In this document: one piece after another, positions 34,776 to 46,226 of the stretch
Layout: the number at the start of each line of letters is the position of its first letter
How positions within the stretch are numbered: position 1 is the stretch's first letter
Assembly: GCA_022225965.2 (NCBI GenBank)
Contig: JAKJXP020000131.1
Coordinates: 1 to 64,000, forward strand
Source of the DNA: Diatrype stigma
Taxonomy: Eukaryota > Ascomycota > Sordariomycetes > Xylariales > Diatrypaceae
Length of the DNA: 64,000 bases
Direction: 5' to 3'
Notes under the pieces: model-generated
The model's database searches: none
What the model saw: the letters and a program-made list of their open reading frames with translations, nothing else
What the model was told of the DNA's origin: nothing
Translations under genes and position numbers: made by a program

Positions 34776-36689
34776 TTAATATCCTCGGTAATTGTTGTTG
34801 TTGCGTTGCGCCTCTACATCATAATTAAAGCCGTACTGTCCACCTTGTTGTTCTCCGTAGTAATTATTTGGTGGGGGAGAAGTCATGTTCCGCTGGGGCC
34901 CATAAAAGTTATTCGACGGGGGCGAGGTCATGTTTCGCTGTGGCTGGAACTGCTGCCTCATAGGGACCGATGTAGGGTTAGGGTTCGTCGCGCTCCGCGC
35001 AGGGTAACCACCGGGGCCCTGTAGGCCATTGTAGTTGGGACGGCCGCCCAGTTGAGCGACCTGGCGTGGTAGGGGTCTGCTGCCGTACGGATCCATGTTC
35101 GGAGCAGCGGGAGAAAGGGCGCGTTCTGGCATGGCGGGGAGGCTGTCGGGCGAATAAATAGCAGGGCTTCCGGTGCGGGGCATATTCATGGGGCCGCCGT
35201 TCCCGATCGGGCCGGCCTGTGGTGGGCCCCTGGGCGCAAAGCTTCGGTTCGAATTCGCCGTCCCAGGCCGCATAGGGGGAAAGTTGTTCAGCTCGGCGGA
35301 AAAACTCGGGGCGGGGGATGCTGTTCGGTTCATGAATGGGGCCGGGGGCTGAGTAAAGCTCGGGGCGGGAGAAGCCGATCGGTTGATGAACGGGGCTTGA
35401 GAAGAATTACTGCTTATCGAAGTCGAAGAACCATGCATTCCCATTCCTGGCCGCGAGGGGATCGGAGGCTTGACGTCATAAGGCATTGAATCCATCGGCG
35501 TGCCTGGCCGCGAAGTGTAAGGGGGAAGGGTGTTCATCGTATCGTTGCGGGTGAGCATAGGCATTCCTGGTAACTTGTCTGGATCTCCGAATTCTCCGAG
35601 CTGAGGGAGAGTGGCCTGGCGCTCGATAGGTGGCTTCTCGCCATTCTTCATGGCGGCCTTGATTCCTTTCTTGCGGTTTCGTTCCTCCTCTTCCGCCAGA
35701 GCCTTTTTCACCTTGACCATCACGATACTCTTCAACCTCTTGTTGATTTTGCGCTCACAGTACCCCTTCAGTCCACCATCGTGTCGAGGAATGTAGTGCC
35801 ACAGGAAGAAGACGTAGAATAGCACTGAAATGAACAGGAATAGGACGGAGAAAACCCATACAAGCAAGGTAAAAAGCATACCCGATAGGATGACTGCTTG
35901 CTGGTTGCTCTCATTGTAAAGATACTGGATATTATCGAAGAAGCCTTCGAAGGTCGCCTTGATAGATGAGTTGTCGTCCGGATTGAGTTCCAAGTTGAAG
36001 ATCGAATATAGAGTCAGTGCATTAATGACTTGGCGTGGGCCCGAACAGAGTAGTACTCGAATCCATGCTAACAATGTCTGTTAGCAACTATGGTTGGTTC
36101 GCAACATGACATGGAAGGTATTGTACTAACATTGAAAATTGAAGTATGTGAACAGAGCAACATACTCGGCCCCCTTCTTAGACTTGGTTAGTTCGGCGAA
36201 GACCAAGAAGCGCCTCCAGCCTTGACCTTTACCCCATCGAAGACTCTCCAATCGGACGGCCAGGTTATCGAGGTAACATTCCGCTACGTTGCCACGTTTC
36301 CTGACTCGGAAACAACGAATATGTTCTAGAGTCAAGTTGACGAAAGAAATCATGACACAGGCTGAAAAGAGCCACTTCGAAACAGTAAACGGGATAATTT
36401 GAGAAGGCTGCACAGTCGATGACCACGTGTCGAAAGCGAGCAAGTTAACAGCCGTAAAAGTATCCACACCGTAGACCACTAGGGAAAGAAGGACACCGAA
36501 GTGTAAGTAGCCATAAGCCAATGCTGTCCAGACGGAAGAAGACTTGAAGTCTCTGAGACTCTAAACCAGACACAATTGTTAGTCGCATGGTCCAAGAAAA
36601 GACCTCACACCAATGAAACAACGTACAATGGCATCCCATTTCTGCTCTGGCCGAGGTTCAACCTCGGTCCTGCCCCCAAACAATCCCAT
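34776..36689 (-). CDS. kch1: Kch1/Prm6-type low-affinity potassium influx protein
   Basis: Fungal plasma-membrane protein family Kch1/Kch2 (Prm6), which promotes K+ influx and so drives the high-affinity Ca2+ uptake system during pheromone or stress response. Three exons, 36689-36627, 36560-36131 and 36067-34776, give 594 residues. It starts MGLFGGRTEVEPRPEQKW. Multiple TM segments follow (near WTALAYGYLHFGVLLSLVVY, WLFSACVMISFVNL, and LSGMLFTLLVWVFSVLFLF). Family blocks include YLDNLAVRLESLRWGKGQGW, AELTKSKKGAEYVALFTY and GPRQVINALTLYSI. After a basic KKALAEEEERNRKK helix comes a long disordered Pro/Ser-rich cytosolic tail with repeated NRxASPAPSF and QRNMTSPPxNN units, likely phosphorylated. 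Well conserved; no lesion. Confidence 0.88.
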
Positions 36690-39275
36690 CTTGCCCAATT
36701 GGAAAGCGAGGACGGACGAAGAAGAATGATAGCGAAGTGGAAACGCGACGAGGCGAGACGGGTATCAAATAGCGACAGTTGAGAACAAGGTAACCAAAAG
36801 AAGAAAGACAAACGGCTGAAACTGGCGAGCAAATGGAGGCCAGCCAGGGAAGCAGAAGGGAATTAAACAGTCATGTACACGAAAGGGAAGAGAAGGGAAT
36901 CGTCGTTGTCGTGGTCGATGTCGTATAGGTCGCCGGCGCTGAACGTTTGTTGGCCGGGCCTGCGGTAATACAGAGGTCGCTCGCCCGCGAAGCTACCAAC
37001 TGCTCTATTGTTTTCCGAAAATGATTGTAGGATCTAAGCCTACGAGATGCTGTGAGGCCGACGGAAGGGAAGGAATTCTCGGAAAGAGCTTATGATGAAT
37101 GAGTGACAAGAATAACTAGACCCGGGTCGCCCTGTGGTGGGCCTTGGCCAGACCCGTGCGTGCGATGCCCGATACGGCTGAGACAGATAGATTTCCGTTA
37201 GGTCGGCCGGCGTCTAAAGTGATTACTTTAGTTATCCAGCCAGTTTGTACTGAGGGGGCACGGGACTCTGGCTGGCTCTTCGTCCAACAAGTAAGTCCTT
37301 GCCTTGCCTTGCCTTGGACTAGCTATGATATGCTATGGTTCGTTATGGTTCAATTGTTGAACGGTGCAATGAATTCCAATCGGACGCCAGACAGACTCTC
37401 GCACGGCACAGCCGACACAGGCTTGTGCAGGTCCTGCCTCTGCTGTTGCGTGGTTGAGTCTCACGTCTCAAGTCGGATAAGAGAAGGGGTCTGTGTCAAG
37501 TGTCAGGTTTTAAGTGCCGAATGATCGAACGGGCGCAAAGCGAGCGCCCGAGAGCGCAATTGCGGGCCTGTTAAGTATAGCCTGGGGGGGCAGAGTCAAA
37601 TGAGTGGAACGAAGCGATTGTCGAATGGACTGCTCTCGAAATTCAAACGATGTCGTCGAAGAGCTTCTTTCATCTCGTCTTCTTCATCTTCGGACCAAAA
37701 ATCAAAGCATAGCAACTTGCACGAAACTGACGGAGTTCTATGGATGGCGGGCGCATGGGAACGGGAGGGTAGAAGAGGGTTCCAGGACCCGAGAGGGATA
37801 TGTCTGCTACATACTCTCACAACCTGCTTCGTACCCCCGTCGCAACTAGATAAGAGAGGGAAGAGAGGAGGGAACCTGAAAGAGCGGATCTCGACCGCGC
37901 AACCCAATGCGGAAGAACAGCTATCGAGCCATTAACCTCATTCACCCATAGAATATAACTAACCACAATCTCTGCCGAGGGCGACGATTAGGCGTTTGAA
38001 GTCGTGGGACAGGGCGGGACAGGAGGGACAGGGAGGGACAGGGACTCTTTACCCCTGGTCAGCATTAGGGAACCATGCAGGGGCCCTCTGGCCATATGCG
38101 GGGGAGCTGGCTGCTCATTGGCGGCCCCGATAATGAGATGCAGGCACAGCTGCTGCAAGCCGTTAGCGCTAGCCCTTGGCCCGGTTTGAGAGTCGAACGG
38201 CAGCTGGCCAATGGAACTATTGTCGCAATACTGGGCCCCCGAAGGAATGATTTACCAAGGAATATCGCGCCGTGACACGATGGGACACGATGGAACCCCA
38301 GCTTATCTACGTGCTAGCCGTTTCTAACAAATTGTCGCAATTCGTCGCAAATTGTCGCTTCATGGCCGACGAGCCGGAAACCGAAAGGCCTTGAAACATT
38401 TTCTAGTTCTACTATTAGAGAAACATAACAAACAGGCGGCTCTCGAACCGGGAGATTTGGATGCAGGCCTCGCCTCGTAAGGGTTGAGATGCCCAGTCGC
38501 ATGGCATAGCATGGCATGGCATCGCGTTGGCGCTGGCGCTGGCTCTCTTACCAGTCTGCGCGCTTGAACCAAACTACAAGGCGGCTATTTGTCGCGCTGC
38601 ATTGCGTAACCAGCAGCCCCCTTTTAACACAAGGCGCCTATGCACATAAAATCATATTTTTGGTTTAGTTGTTGCTAGTAGTTTGTTGACTCTACTGTTA
38701 TTTGCTGCCTTTGGAAGATTGTAGTCTGCAGATATGCCACTGTCTAGACTAGACATAGGCCGTGAAGAAATGCCTGAAGAAATGCCTACGTGCCTCCTAT
38801 TCTGTTCCGACTTAGCCGATGAACGTTGCCAAGGCATTAACAAGTACGCAGGTTAAAGGATGCTCATCAAATGCATTCAACCCACCTAGTTGCCGACATC
38901 AATTCATCCTCACTGAGATGGCAACATTGGTGATGCTTCATCAAGCTATTGCTAACTTACTGTATGAAGATATCGATGGACACTACTCGTAGGATCACGA
39001 CCAATAGGAGGACTCGGCATAAGTGGCGGTTCAAAGACATGTTTTCCCTTATTCGAAAGACTTGAGCTTGGAATGAAGACGAATCTTCGCCGGAAGTAGA
39101 GGACAAAGCCATTGATGTCTCAGGGCGCATTCCGAAGGATGTTGCCCAGACAATGGCTCCCGCCAAATAGAGCCGATGGAAGCAACCTCCGTCTTTCCAC
39201 CCTTTCCCTCTAGCCACTTCCTGCTGCTGTGCGTGATCTCCAGGCATTGGAAGACAAGATAATATCCCATTCAAG
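36690..39275. other. Gene-free 2.6 kb with G-rich and trinucleotide-like repeats
   Basis: 5' flank of Kch1, then the 5' flank of the pseudokinase gene. 38006-38044 is a run of GGGACAGG-type repeats. 38500-38545 has repeated ATGGCAT and TGGCGC words. A T-arm-like string at 38440-38455 does not fold as a tRNA. Open frames here are short and motif-free. Confidence 0.4.
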
Positions 39276-40790
39276 ATGGCGTTCCCAGCCTTCGACAACC
39301 CGTGGCACGTGGATGATTTGAGGCCGTCGATGCAGTATGACTTCACCACGGAGCTATCGCCTGGCGTCTGGAAAGTCTACCGACGAGCAGATAGAGCCGA
39401 GTTTCTAGCGCACGACATAACCGACCAAGTATTCACAAACCCAGAGCAGCCCTGGCTCGGCACGCCGACGGAGACATGTGAACTCATGCACCCACTCGAC
39501 CCCGACGGCTTCTTGACCGTGATCCAAAAGATATTGCATCATGAAAACCTAGTGTCGTTGCGCGACGTAATTTACGTGCGGCGGACGAACTTTGGCGGGC
39601 CCTACAACCGTGAGCGCTGGTATACGCTCTGGGACTTCTGCGATGCCGGCAACCTCGGGAACCTCCTCTTCCCCGACCCGAAGAACCAACCAGCGCCCGA
39701 CGATACGGCGAAGACGAAGCATCTCCCCGAAGCGCTCTGCTGGCACGTGCTCACCTCTGTCCTCCGGGGCCTGGCGTGGCTGCACGACGGGACCGTCACG
39801 TTGGAGTGGAACGCGGATCTGGCCCGGTACGTGGAGATGGAACCTAGGGATCCGGACTGGCAACCGATCTTCCACCGGAACATCACGCCCGCGAACATCT
39901 TCTTCCGGCACCCGAGGCGAGGGGAGTCGTACGGGCTCTGCAAGCTGGGCAACTTCGGCGCCGCCTTCGTCACGGGTTACAACGCCGTGGCAGCCGAGGC
40001 CGACACAGACGAGATCCAGAAACTCGCCCCGCCGCAAGGGCCCCGGGCGCGGTACAACGTCGTCCCGCCACAAGGCCAAGCAACGAGCGATCTGGAAGAT
40101 CTGTACACACTGCGTGAGAAGGACTGGAAATACACGGATACGCACCCACCCTGGGTAAGGACCTTTCTTTCTGATTCTTACTATCTCCTCTGTCTCCCGG
40201 TGAAGAAAAGAAAGGCTTCAAGTTTGCGTAGCTAACGCTCCCTTTACGTGCAGGCCGACCAGCCCTACACGCTCGTCAGCGAGTACCGCGCCCTGGGCGA
40301 GATCATCCAGGCGATGATGGTGCCGCCGGCCGACAGGAACCACATGACGACGATCCGGGCGCGCTCGGTGCGGGTCAACCTGGCGCGGGCGGACTACTCG
40401 GACGAGCTGCGGCGGTTCGTGCAGCAGCTGATGGAGATGTCGCTGTACGAGCTGCTCACGCACGTGGAGCTCGAGGCGGGCTGGCGGCGCAACAGCACCG
40501 ACCGCGGCCCGCTGGTGACGAACCTCACCAGCGCCCTGTACGCGAACGCGCTCGGGCGGTACGAGGAGTTCCGGTACCGGGCCGGCGGCGAGGACGGCCG
40601 CCTCGTCACCACCTTCGAGGCGGTCCGGCGCGAGCAGGACGAGGACGCCTGGAGGGCGCACCAGTACCAGCAGGCGGACGCGCGGCTGCATCAGATCGTG
40701 GACGCGCAGGACAAGCGGTCCGGAGACCAGCCTACGGACCATCTGGGCAACCCGAAGACGACGGCTGGCAGTGGAACCCAGACTGTCTGA
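39276..40790 (+). CDS. Protein kinase-like pseudokinase
   Basis: Two exons, 39276-40154 and 40254-40790, joined in phase 0, give 471 residues. A kinase-like fold is visible: a hinge region (ERWYTLWDFCDAGNLGNLLF), a helix resembling alphaE (CWHVLTSVLRGLAWLHDG), a catalytic-loop equivalent FHRNITPANIFF and a DFG equivalent LGNFGAA. The catalytic Asp of HRD is Asn and the metal-binding Asp of DFG is also Asn. No glycine loop or clear ATP-binding Lys is seen before the hinge. It should therefore be inactive as a kinase, acting as a scaffold or allosteric partner. The C-terminal part (SEYRALGEIIQAMM, then helical and charged) would be the C-lobe with an extension. The fungal relatives are poorly characterised. 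The reading frame is clean and GC-rich, arguing for a maintained gene rather than a relic. Confidence 0.75.
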
Positions 40791-41699
40791 TAGGTTGGAG
40801 ATAGTGGGTTTTGGGGCATCATGATGTATTTCTTGCAGTGTATGGTGAGGGGAACGATGAACAAAGTTGGTTGAAGTTGTTCGTTCCCAGGAAGCTCTAG
40901 ACTACCTATTTTTAGGTAGTTTGACATCACTCTTCTTGTAACTTCTCATCTTATTATCTGGCGAGATGTTTCATTGTTGCAACCTGCCTAGTTAGCAGTC
41001 AATATTTAATTTTTAATTTATTTTTAACCCCTCCCTCGTCAAATTTACAGCTTTGGAAGACACCTACTTTTGAGTACTTACATTAATTATGAAGTACCGT
41101 ATGTAAACATGTAGTGGTAACGCCGAGCAGGTGTTGAGTTTTGTAAAATGCCGGGTGCTGGGTGCCTGAATGTCAAGTTTGAGCCACAAGGACCCCAGGA
41201 CCCCAGGACCCCTGGGCCTTAACTCACTTTGGCAGTTTCGGCAATAGTTGAAGCTCAGCCTCAGCCACATACATGTATGTACTTATGCATTGAACTAAAT
41301 ACTAGGGGCTGATACACTGATACAACACCTAACAACTACTGACCCTAGGCTGCTAGCAAGGAGCGAGCTGAATTTGTCACGTAACAATACGTCACAGCAA
41401 TTGGGCGTAATTCATTCAACGTGTCTGTCTGCCTATCAACCAAAGCTCCCTAGTATCATCATATTCGTTCAAGTTCAACTCTGTTGACCACTCGGGATTA
41501 CAACGAACCGTCTAACCAAGATTACTCATTGTTGACTACTCACCGTTCATTGTCATCATATTCAAGCATTGTGCCTACCTCAGTCGCCTATCTAACCGGT
41601 GCTAGCTGCCTGGGCAGTTGGCAGTTCTTTACTCTGTACCGCAGGAGGCAATCACCTACTCACTCACTCACCTACCTGCTCGATCGATCGATATTCCCG
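40791..41699. other. Intergenic, 0.9 kb
   Basis: 3' flank of the pseudokinase and promoter of the Roadblock-like gene. About 41190-41215 has three tandem AGGACCCC units. The open frame upstream of 41700 is continuous with the next gene, but its sequence looks like leader. Confidence 0.4.
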
Positions 41700-42191
41700 A
41701 TGTCGGTGTCGGCGCCCACACCACCGCTCCTACTCACCAAGCGCCTGACAGCGTTCCTACACTCGAACCTGACGCCGCAGGTTCATACCGCCCTCCTAGC
41801 CACCCTGTCCGGCAAGCTGCTAGCCCACGCCTCGACGCAGTCCGTCAACACGCTCCGGACCCAATGCACCGTCGCCGCGTCGCTATGGGCCATCTACTCC
41901 GCGCCGGAGGCTAGCGACGCGATCGCCGATTCACTGCCGCCGCATCACCAGCACCATCATGGTCAGCAGCGGCAGCAGGACGCGACGCCGACGAAGCCGA
42001 GCGCCATCACGATACAGCTCACCGGCGCCGTCGTGGTCCTGCGGCTCCTACGGTGCGGCCTTCTGTTCGTCTGCTTCGGTCCACCGCCGCCAACGGCGCC
42101 TCCGTCTGTCGAGGGAGGAGTAAGAGTCGGAAGTGGAGGCAGCGGAGGTGGAAGCGAACACACAACACACAGCCAGCAAGGTCAAGATCGA

Positions 42192-42222
<31 letters not shown>

Positions 42223-42239
42223 CGCTATCACAGCCGTCT

Positions 42240-42272
<33 letters not shown>

Positions 42273-42542
42273 TCGTTGCTAGTACCATCACAGCCACCGA
42301 GCGAGGCAGCAACCCTCAACCCAAACCCAAACCCAACGCCAACGATCGGCTCCCCGTCCGAGGTGGCGAGCATTAAGAGCGCGGGCGGCGCTACCGTGAC
42401 GAGCATCGCGACGACGGGCAGCGTCAGCACGGCGGGCGTCGTGGCGGTGCGGCGGCAGGCGGAAGAGCTGGCGCGGTGGCTGGACGACAAGCTCGGTTCC
42501 CTCGGTGTTCCGGAGGAGGGCGCTGCGTTCGAATCTCGGTAG
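41700..42542 (+). CDS. Roadblock/LC7-like protein with long low-complexity segment
   Basis: Single exon, 280 residues, starting MSVSAPTPPLLL. The N-terminal part has an alpha/beta pattern like Roadblock/LC7 (LAMTOR/MglB) domains: a helix (TKRLTAFLHS), strands around LLATLSGKLLAHAS, a helix TLRTQCTVAASLWAIYSA, then AITIQLTGAVVVLRLLRCGLLFVCFGP. A His/Gln-rich loop interrupts the domain. After it come Gly-rich, Ser/Asn-repeat, Gln11 and Asn-Pro repeat runs, and finally a helical end VRRQAEELARWLDDKLGSL that resembles the last Roadblock helix. So the fold may be split by about 100 disordered residues. Relatives act in vesicle/TOR-scaffold or dynein complexes; the precise partner here is unknown. 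The in-frame Met at 41484 was not chosen because the residues before 41700 look non-coding. Confidence 0.6.
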
Positions 42543-44408
42543 CGACGGGATTTCAATGTTGCTATGACTACGCCCGCCCACCCGCGCCCGCGTCCGCGCG
42601 CACATACACACTCGTAGGGTCGAGCCGCCAAGAGGCTCGTCAGGCTTCGTCGATCGACCGTTGATTTTTCTATTGCCCCGCTAGGAGCTTTCAGGTGTTC
42701 GACAAGGCCTAAACGTAGGTAGGATGCCTGTGCCACCCATAGTCCGGACTTGCGTCATGCGTCAGACTACCAGGTCCTCGAGGCTAGAAACACCATCGCG
42801 AAAGGAGATATCGTTGCGTGGGTCACCATCTCTAGGTTGTGAAAATATCGTCACAATAGGGACAACAGGATCAAGGGCGAGTTGTGGATGGAGCTGTATG
42901 GGTGAGCTCCTCCTTGAGCCGGAACGCAAATTGTTCTGAATATTATGAAAGAGCTGTACTAAGTTTTATGGTCATGTTGACTATGGTATCATGGAAAGCT
43001 CAACATAACATCTTAGCTACCAGCGGAGTATGGCTCTGCTTGTCTGGCTCGGCTGTGGATCTTCCAACGGCATGATCTTGGTATTTGCTGCACGCTGATG
43101 CGGGTTTTCCCATGACCTCGGCCACTGGTGTTTTGGCCAGATGTTCAATGGATCACAAAGAACAAACTAGATGGATATATGAACGGTTTCGGGTTACTAT
43201 GAACCCATTCCATATTCATCTAGATATCTTGTACTTCGTCTCGATGATAGGGGGAAATTTTGCTATGTACACTATGGCACATGTTTCATGTAAGAGCCTA
43301 AATAGCAATGGAATTAGACACAATGATGCCGTTCAGCAGTGATATGATCATATATTCATGTGCAAGAAAGCCCGCAAATAGAAACCCGATCACATTTTGC
43401 TAGGGAACGCCCAGGCGGGAATACGCATAGAGTAGGTAGGTATATTCCTCATAAACGCCGTCCTTGTGTAGCGTTGACTATCATGACTGAGTAGTCATGC
43501 ATGAACTGCCACGTAATCACATGAAGTCATATAGCCTCATATGCAAAGCTAAGATCAACTCCAGCTGAGCTCCGGCGCAGAAGTTGTCTGGATATTACCA
43601 AGGAAAAGGAAAAAGTGGAAAAGACTTGTCTCCAAGCCATAGCCTCACATGCCATGCGCTGTGCCATAATCTCCAACGAGGAAACGAGACTGAAATATGA
43701 GATATGATTTAAGACCTCGCTATCCACATGTGCAGGCGAAAAAGGGGTATCTAGGTAGATGTGATTTATGCCTGAAAGCAAATAGATAGATACATGCCAG
43801 AGAAACCCCGATGCATAACAAAAGGCAACGTATGGGGTATCAAGGCTGTGCCTGGAAGCGAGGCAAAAACCCTCAAGCCACAGGATTGAGAGCGTGATGT
43901 AATGCAATGCCTTGAGATGTAGTTTTTCGAAGAAAGGTGTGCAGATAAGACAGGAGTAGAAAAGCAGGGAAGAGATGAAAACTGAAGAAAAGAACAGAGT
44001 AAAAAGAAACAGAAAAGAAGAAGAAAACAAATCGTTTCCAGCGTATCCAATACAATCTCGATAGGTAGCATATAGGTATGTGGATAGGTGGGTAGGGTAG
44101 GAAACACGATTCTTCGTCGTGCATCTGTCCATTGGGTACGTATACGGCTTAAGAAGCCGTCGTTAGGTAGGCAGTCGGTCTCTTCATTCGTTCATTCAAT
44201 CGTGCGTTCGTTCGTTCGTTCGTTTTTCGCTTTTCCTCCATCCTTCCCAGATTTTCCCCCCTCTCCCCTTGCCCCCCTTCCCCCTTTCCCCTTTACCCCT
44301 TTTCACCAAGACTCCCTTTCATCACAACAGCCCCCAAATATCCCAACCCTTCCTTTCTTCCTTTCTCCCCATCTCCCCCTTATTTCTTCCATCCTTTCTT
44401 TCTTTTTT
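42543..44408. other. Intergenic, 1.9 kb, between convergent genes
   Basis: 3' flanks of the Roadblock-like gene and vvd. 44185-44225 has a TTCG/TTCA tetranucleotide tract, followed by a C/T-rich stretch to 44400. Open frames on the minus strand (44132-43527) are Phe/Ser-rich translations of pyrimidine tracts and not credible genes. Confidence 0.4.
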
Positions 44409-45695
44409 TCACCAAGTCTTCTCGACCTGAAAACCGACCGAGTACCTCGGCGTCGTCGTCGTTGCGCCCCCGCCATTGCCGCCATCCCAGCGCACGGGGA
44501 TGATGGTCAGGAAGTTGATGAAGGGCCGCCCGTCCTTGCGGAAGTTGGGGATCTCGACCACGAGCTCGGCGTTGGTCTCGATGGCGTGCCGCAGCTGCCG
44601 CCGTATGCTTTTCATATCGTAAATGCCATCCCTGCTGCTGCTGCTGCTGCTGCCGTTGTCGTTGCTGTTGCCGCTGCCGCTAGCGTTGTCGGTGCGTCTC
44701 CTTCTGGTGGTGGTAGTGGCGCTGCTGTGTGACCGACTGATCCGGTGGTGGTTGTGGGGATTGAGGTGGTGAGGGTGCTGCTGGTGGCGATGGCTGTGGT
44801 GGCGACGCGTTGCCACCAGCGGTGGTGGGGAGGCAGGGGCTTGCGGCCGAGAAGAAGGAGGAAGGGGAGGAGGCGGAGGAGGAGCCTGCTGCAGGAAGCG
44901 GCAGTTCCGCCCCAGGATCTCGCGCTGCGAGTAGCCCGTCAGCGCCTCGAACGCCTCCGACGCGTAGACGATCGGGTGGTCGGGCCGCAGCAGGTCGCAC
45001 ATGAGCAGGGCGCACGAGGCGTCGACGGCGCCGAGCTCGACGACCGGGTTCGGCCGCGTCTTCACTTGGATCTGGATAGTTTCGCGATACCCGGTGATTG
45101 CCGTCAATATATATACACGTAGAACTTGCTAGTAGAATGTGAGGGAGGGGGGTGATGGTGGATGGGATTTATACTGTAGAAAAGGTCTTTTTCTTTTTCT
45201 TTCATGTGAAACATGCTGTCGACGATGAAGGATTAAAGAAGTGTAGTTAGGGGGGAGGTGAATAGGAGGCGGCCATGAGGATGTGGGGTGTCCTAGGACA
45301 ACAGGAGAGGGAAAGCAAAGGAACCACGTACGAGGATGCTCATCATGTCGAAGCCACTCGGCGCGTATAGACCCGGATATATGACCGGGTCGTGAATGCG
45401 ATCCCCCGGGGCTACGGCGACGGCGGTTGCCGGGGCCGTTGCGGTCACCGCCACTGCCACCGTGCCATGTGAAGTGACTCCTCTTGTTTCGTCATCCTCT
45501 GGGAAATTGTACTGGGGGGAGGAGAGTTAGCGACTCATTGGTATCCACCCCTCCTTCACGTAGGCACGATGGAACTGAACTCTCCTTTCTCGGGTCGCCT
45601 GTCCTTTTTCGAACAATTACATGGTCACCCGGGGACAAAAGCGGTTATATTCTTTTGAGACTTACTTGCAGTGCGCTCGCCTCCCAGGGGTTCAT
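44409..45695 (-). CDS. vvd: VIVID-type LOV-domain blue-light photoreceptor
   Basis: Small FAD-binding PAS/LOV protein that, in Neurospora, dimerises in light and damps the White Collar Complex (photoadaptation and clock gating). Three exons, 45695-45666, 45511-45332 and 45071-44409, give 290 residues. It begins [10 protein letters not shown], matching the VVD start. The N-cap [13 protein letters not shown] precedes [14 protein letters not shown]. The LOV core has [22 protein letters not shown] and GRNCRFLQ; the photoactive Cys is at about 127. The later strands [20 protein letters not shown] and IIPVRWD, then YSVGFQVE, complete the fold. Between FLQ and [12 protein letters not shown] lies a Pro/His/Ser/Thr-rich insertion at about 132-220, where Neurospora VVD has a short loop. 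A poly-Gly loop also interrupts the last hairpin. N. crassa VVD is 186 residues, so this is much longer. No GT..AG intron would neatly remove the insertion. Confidence 0.92.
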
Positions 45696-46215
45696 TGTCA
45701 GAGTTGACCCAATGCAACGTGCAAGGGCAAAGCGAAAAGTTTCGAATGGGGCCAGGCAGGGGAGGCCTTCAAATGGATGGTGGTATCTCTCGACACAGCA
45801 GCTCCTTCTTTTTCCCGCCTTGAAGGCTCAAGGCTATGATTTTGCTTTCCCTGTGAGGTTTGGAACCCACACAATGATCGGAAGCACACGCGACTGGCTG
45901 CGGAGTGTCCTCACGGGATTGATAGAGAGGGAATGTGTGTGACAGGTAGCTTTCCTGAGTTTCAGAAAGAGGACCGATTAAGTCTTATACATAGGAAGCA
46001 AGGCCCGTCTGTCGTCTCTCTTCTGTTATGTACTACTATTGGTTCTGCGATGGTCAGGTAAGGCATAAGGTATTAGATAGACGTGGACGGAGGCTACTCG
46101 TTCCCATGGTGTTAGTTTCTGTCTCTCTCCCCGGTCTTCGGCGGGCATCTTTGCAAACAAGTGAATGTAAGTGGACTTTCCGACGATACGATGCGATGCC
46201 ATGGGTAGAATGGGC
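45696..46215 (-). promoter_or_regulatory. Upstream region of vvd
   Basis: Immediate upstream DNA and probable 5' leader of vvd. Gene-free; the short frame at 45889-45698 is in the leader. In Neurospora this gene is strongly light-induced by White Collar factors binding paired GATC/GATN boxes, so regulation of this kind is expected. Confidence 0.35.
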
Positions 46216-46226
46216 GATCCTGATCG
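46216..46226. promoter_or_regulatory. Paired GATC boxes, candidate light-response element
   Basis: GATCCTGATCG contains two GATC cores six bases apart, about 520 bp upstream of the vvd start. Light-response elements bound by the GATA-type White Collar Complex are paired GATN motifs. One such pair can occur by chance, so this is only a candidate. Confidence 0.3.

Noticed and set aside
38400..38520. tRNA-like string (GGTTCGAGAG on the minus strand)
   Set aside because: The T-stem does not pair and no acceptor or anticodon stem can be drawn.
43527..44132. 201-codon minus-strand open frame
   Set aside because: Phe/Ser/Leu-rich translation of a pyrimidine-rich 3' flank; no homology-like features.
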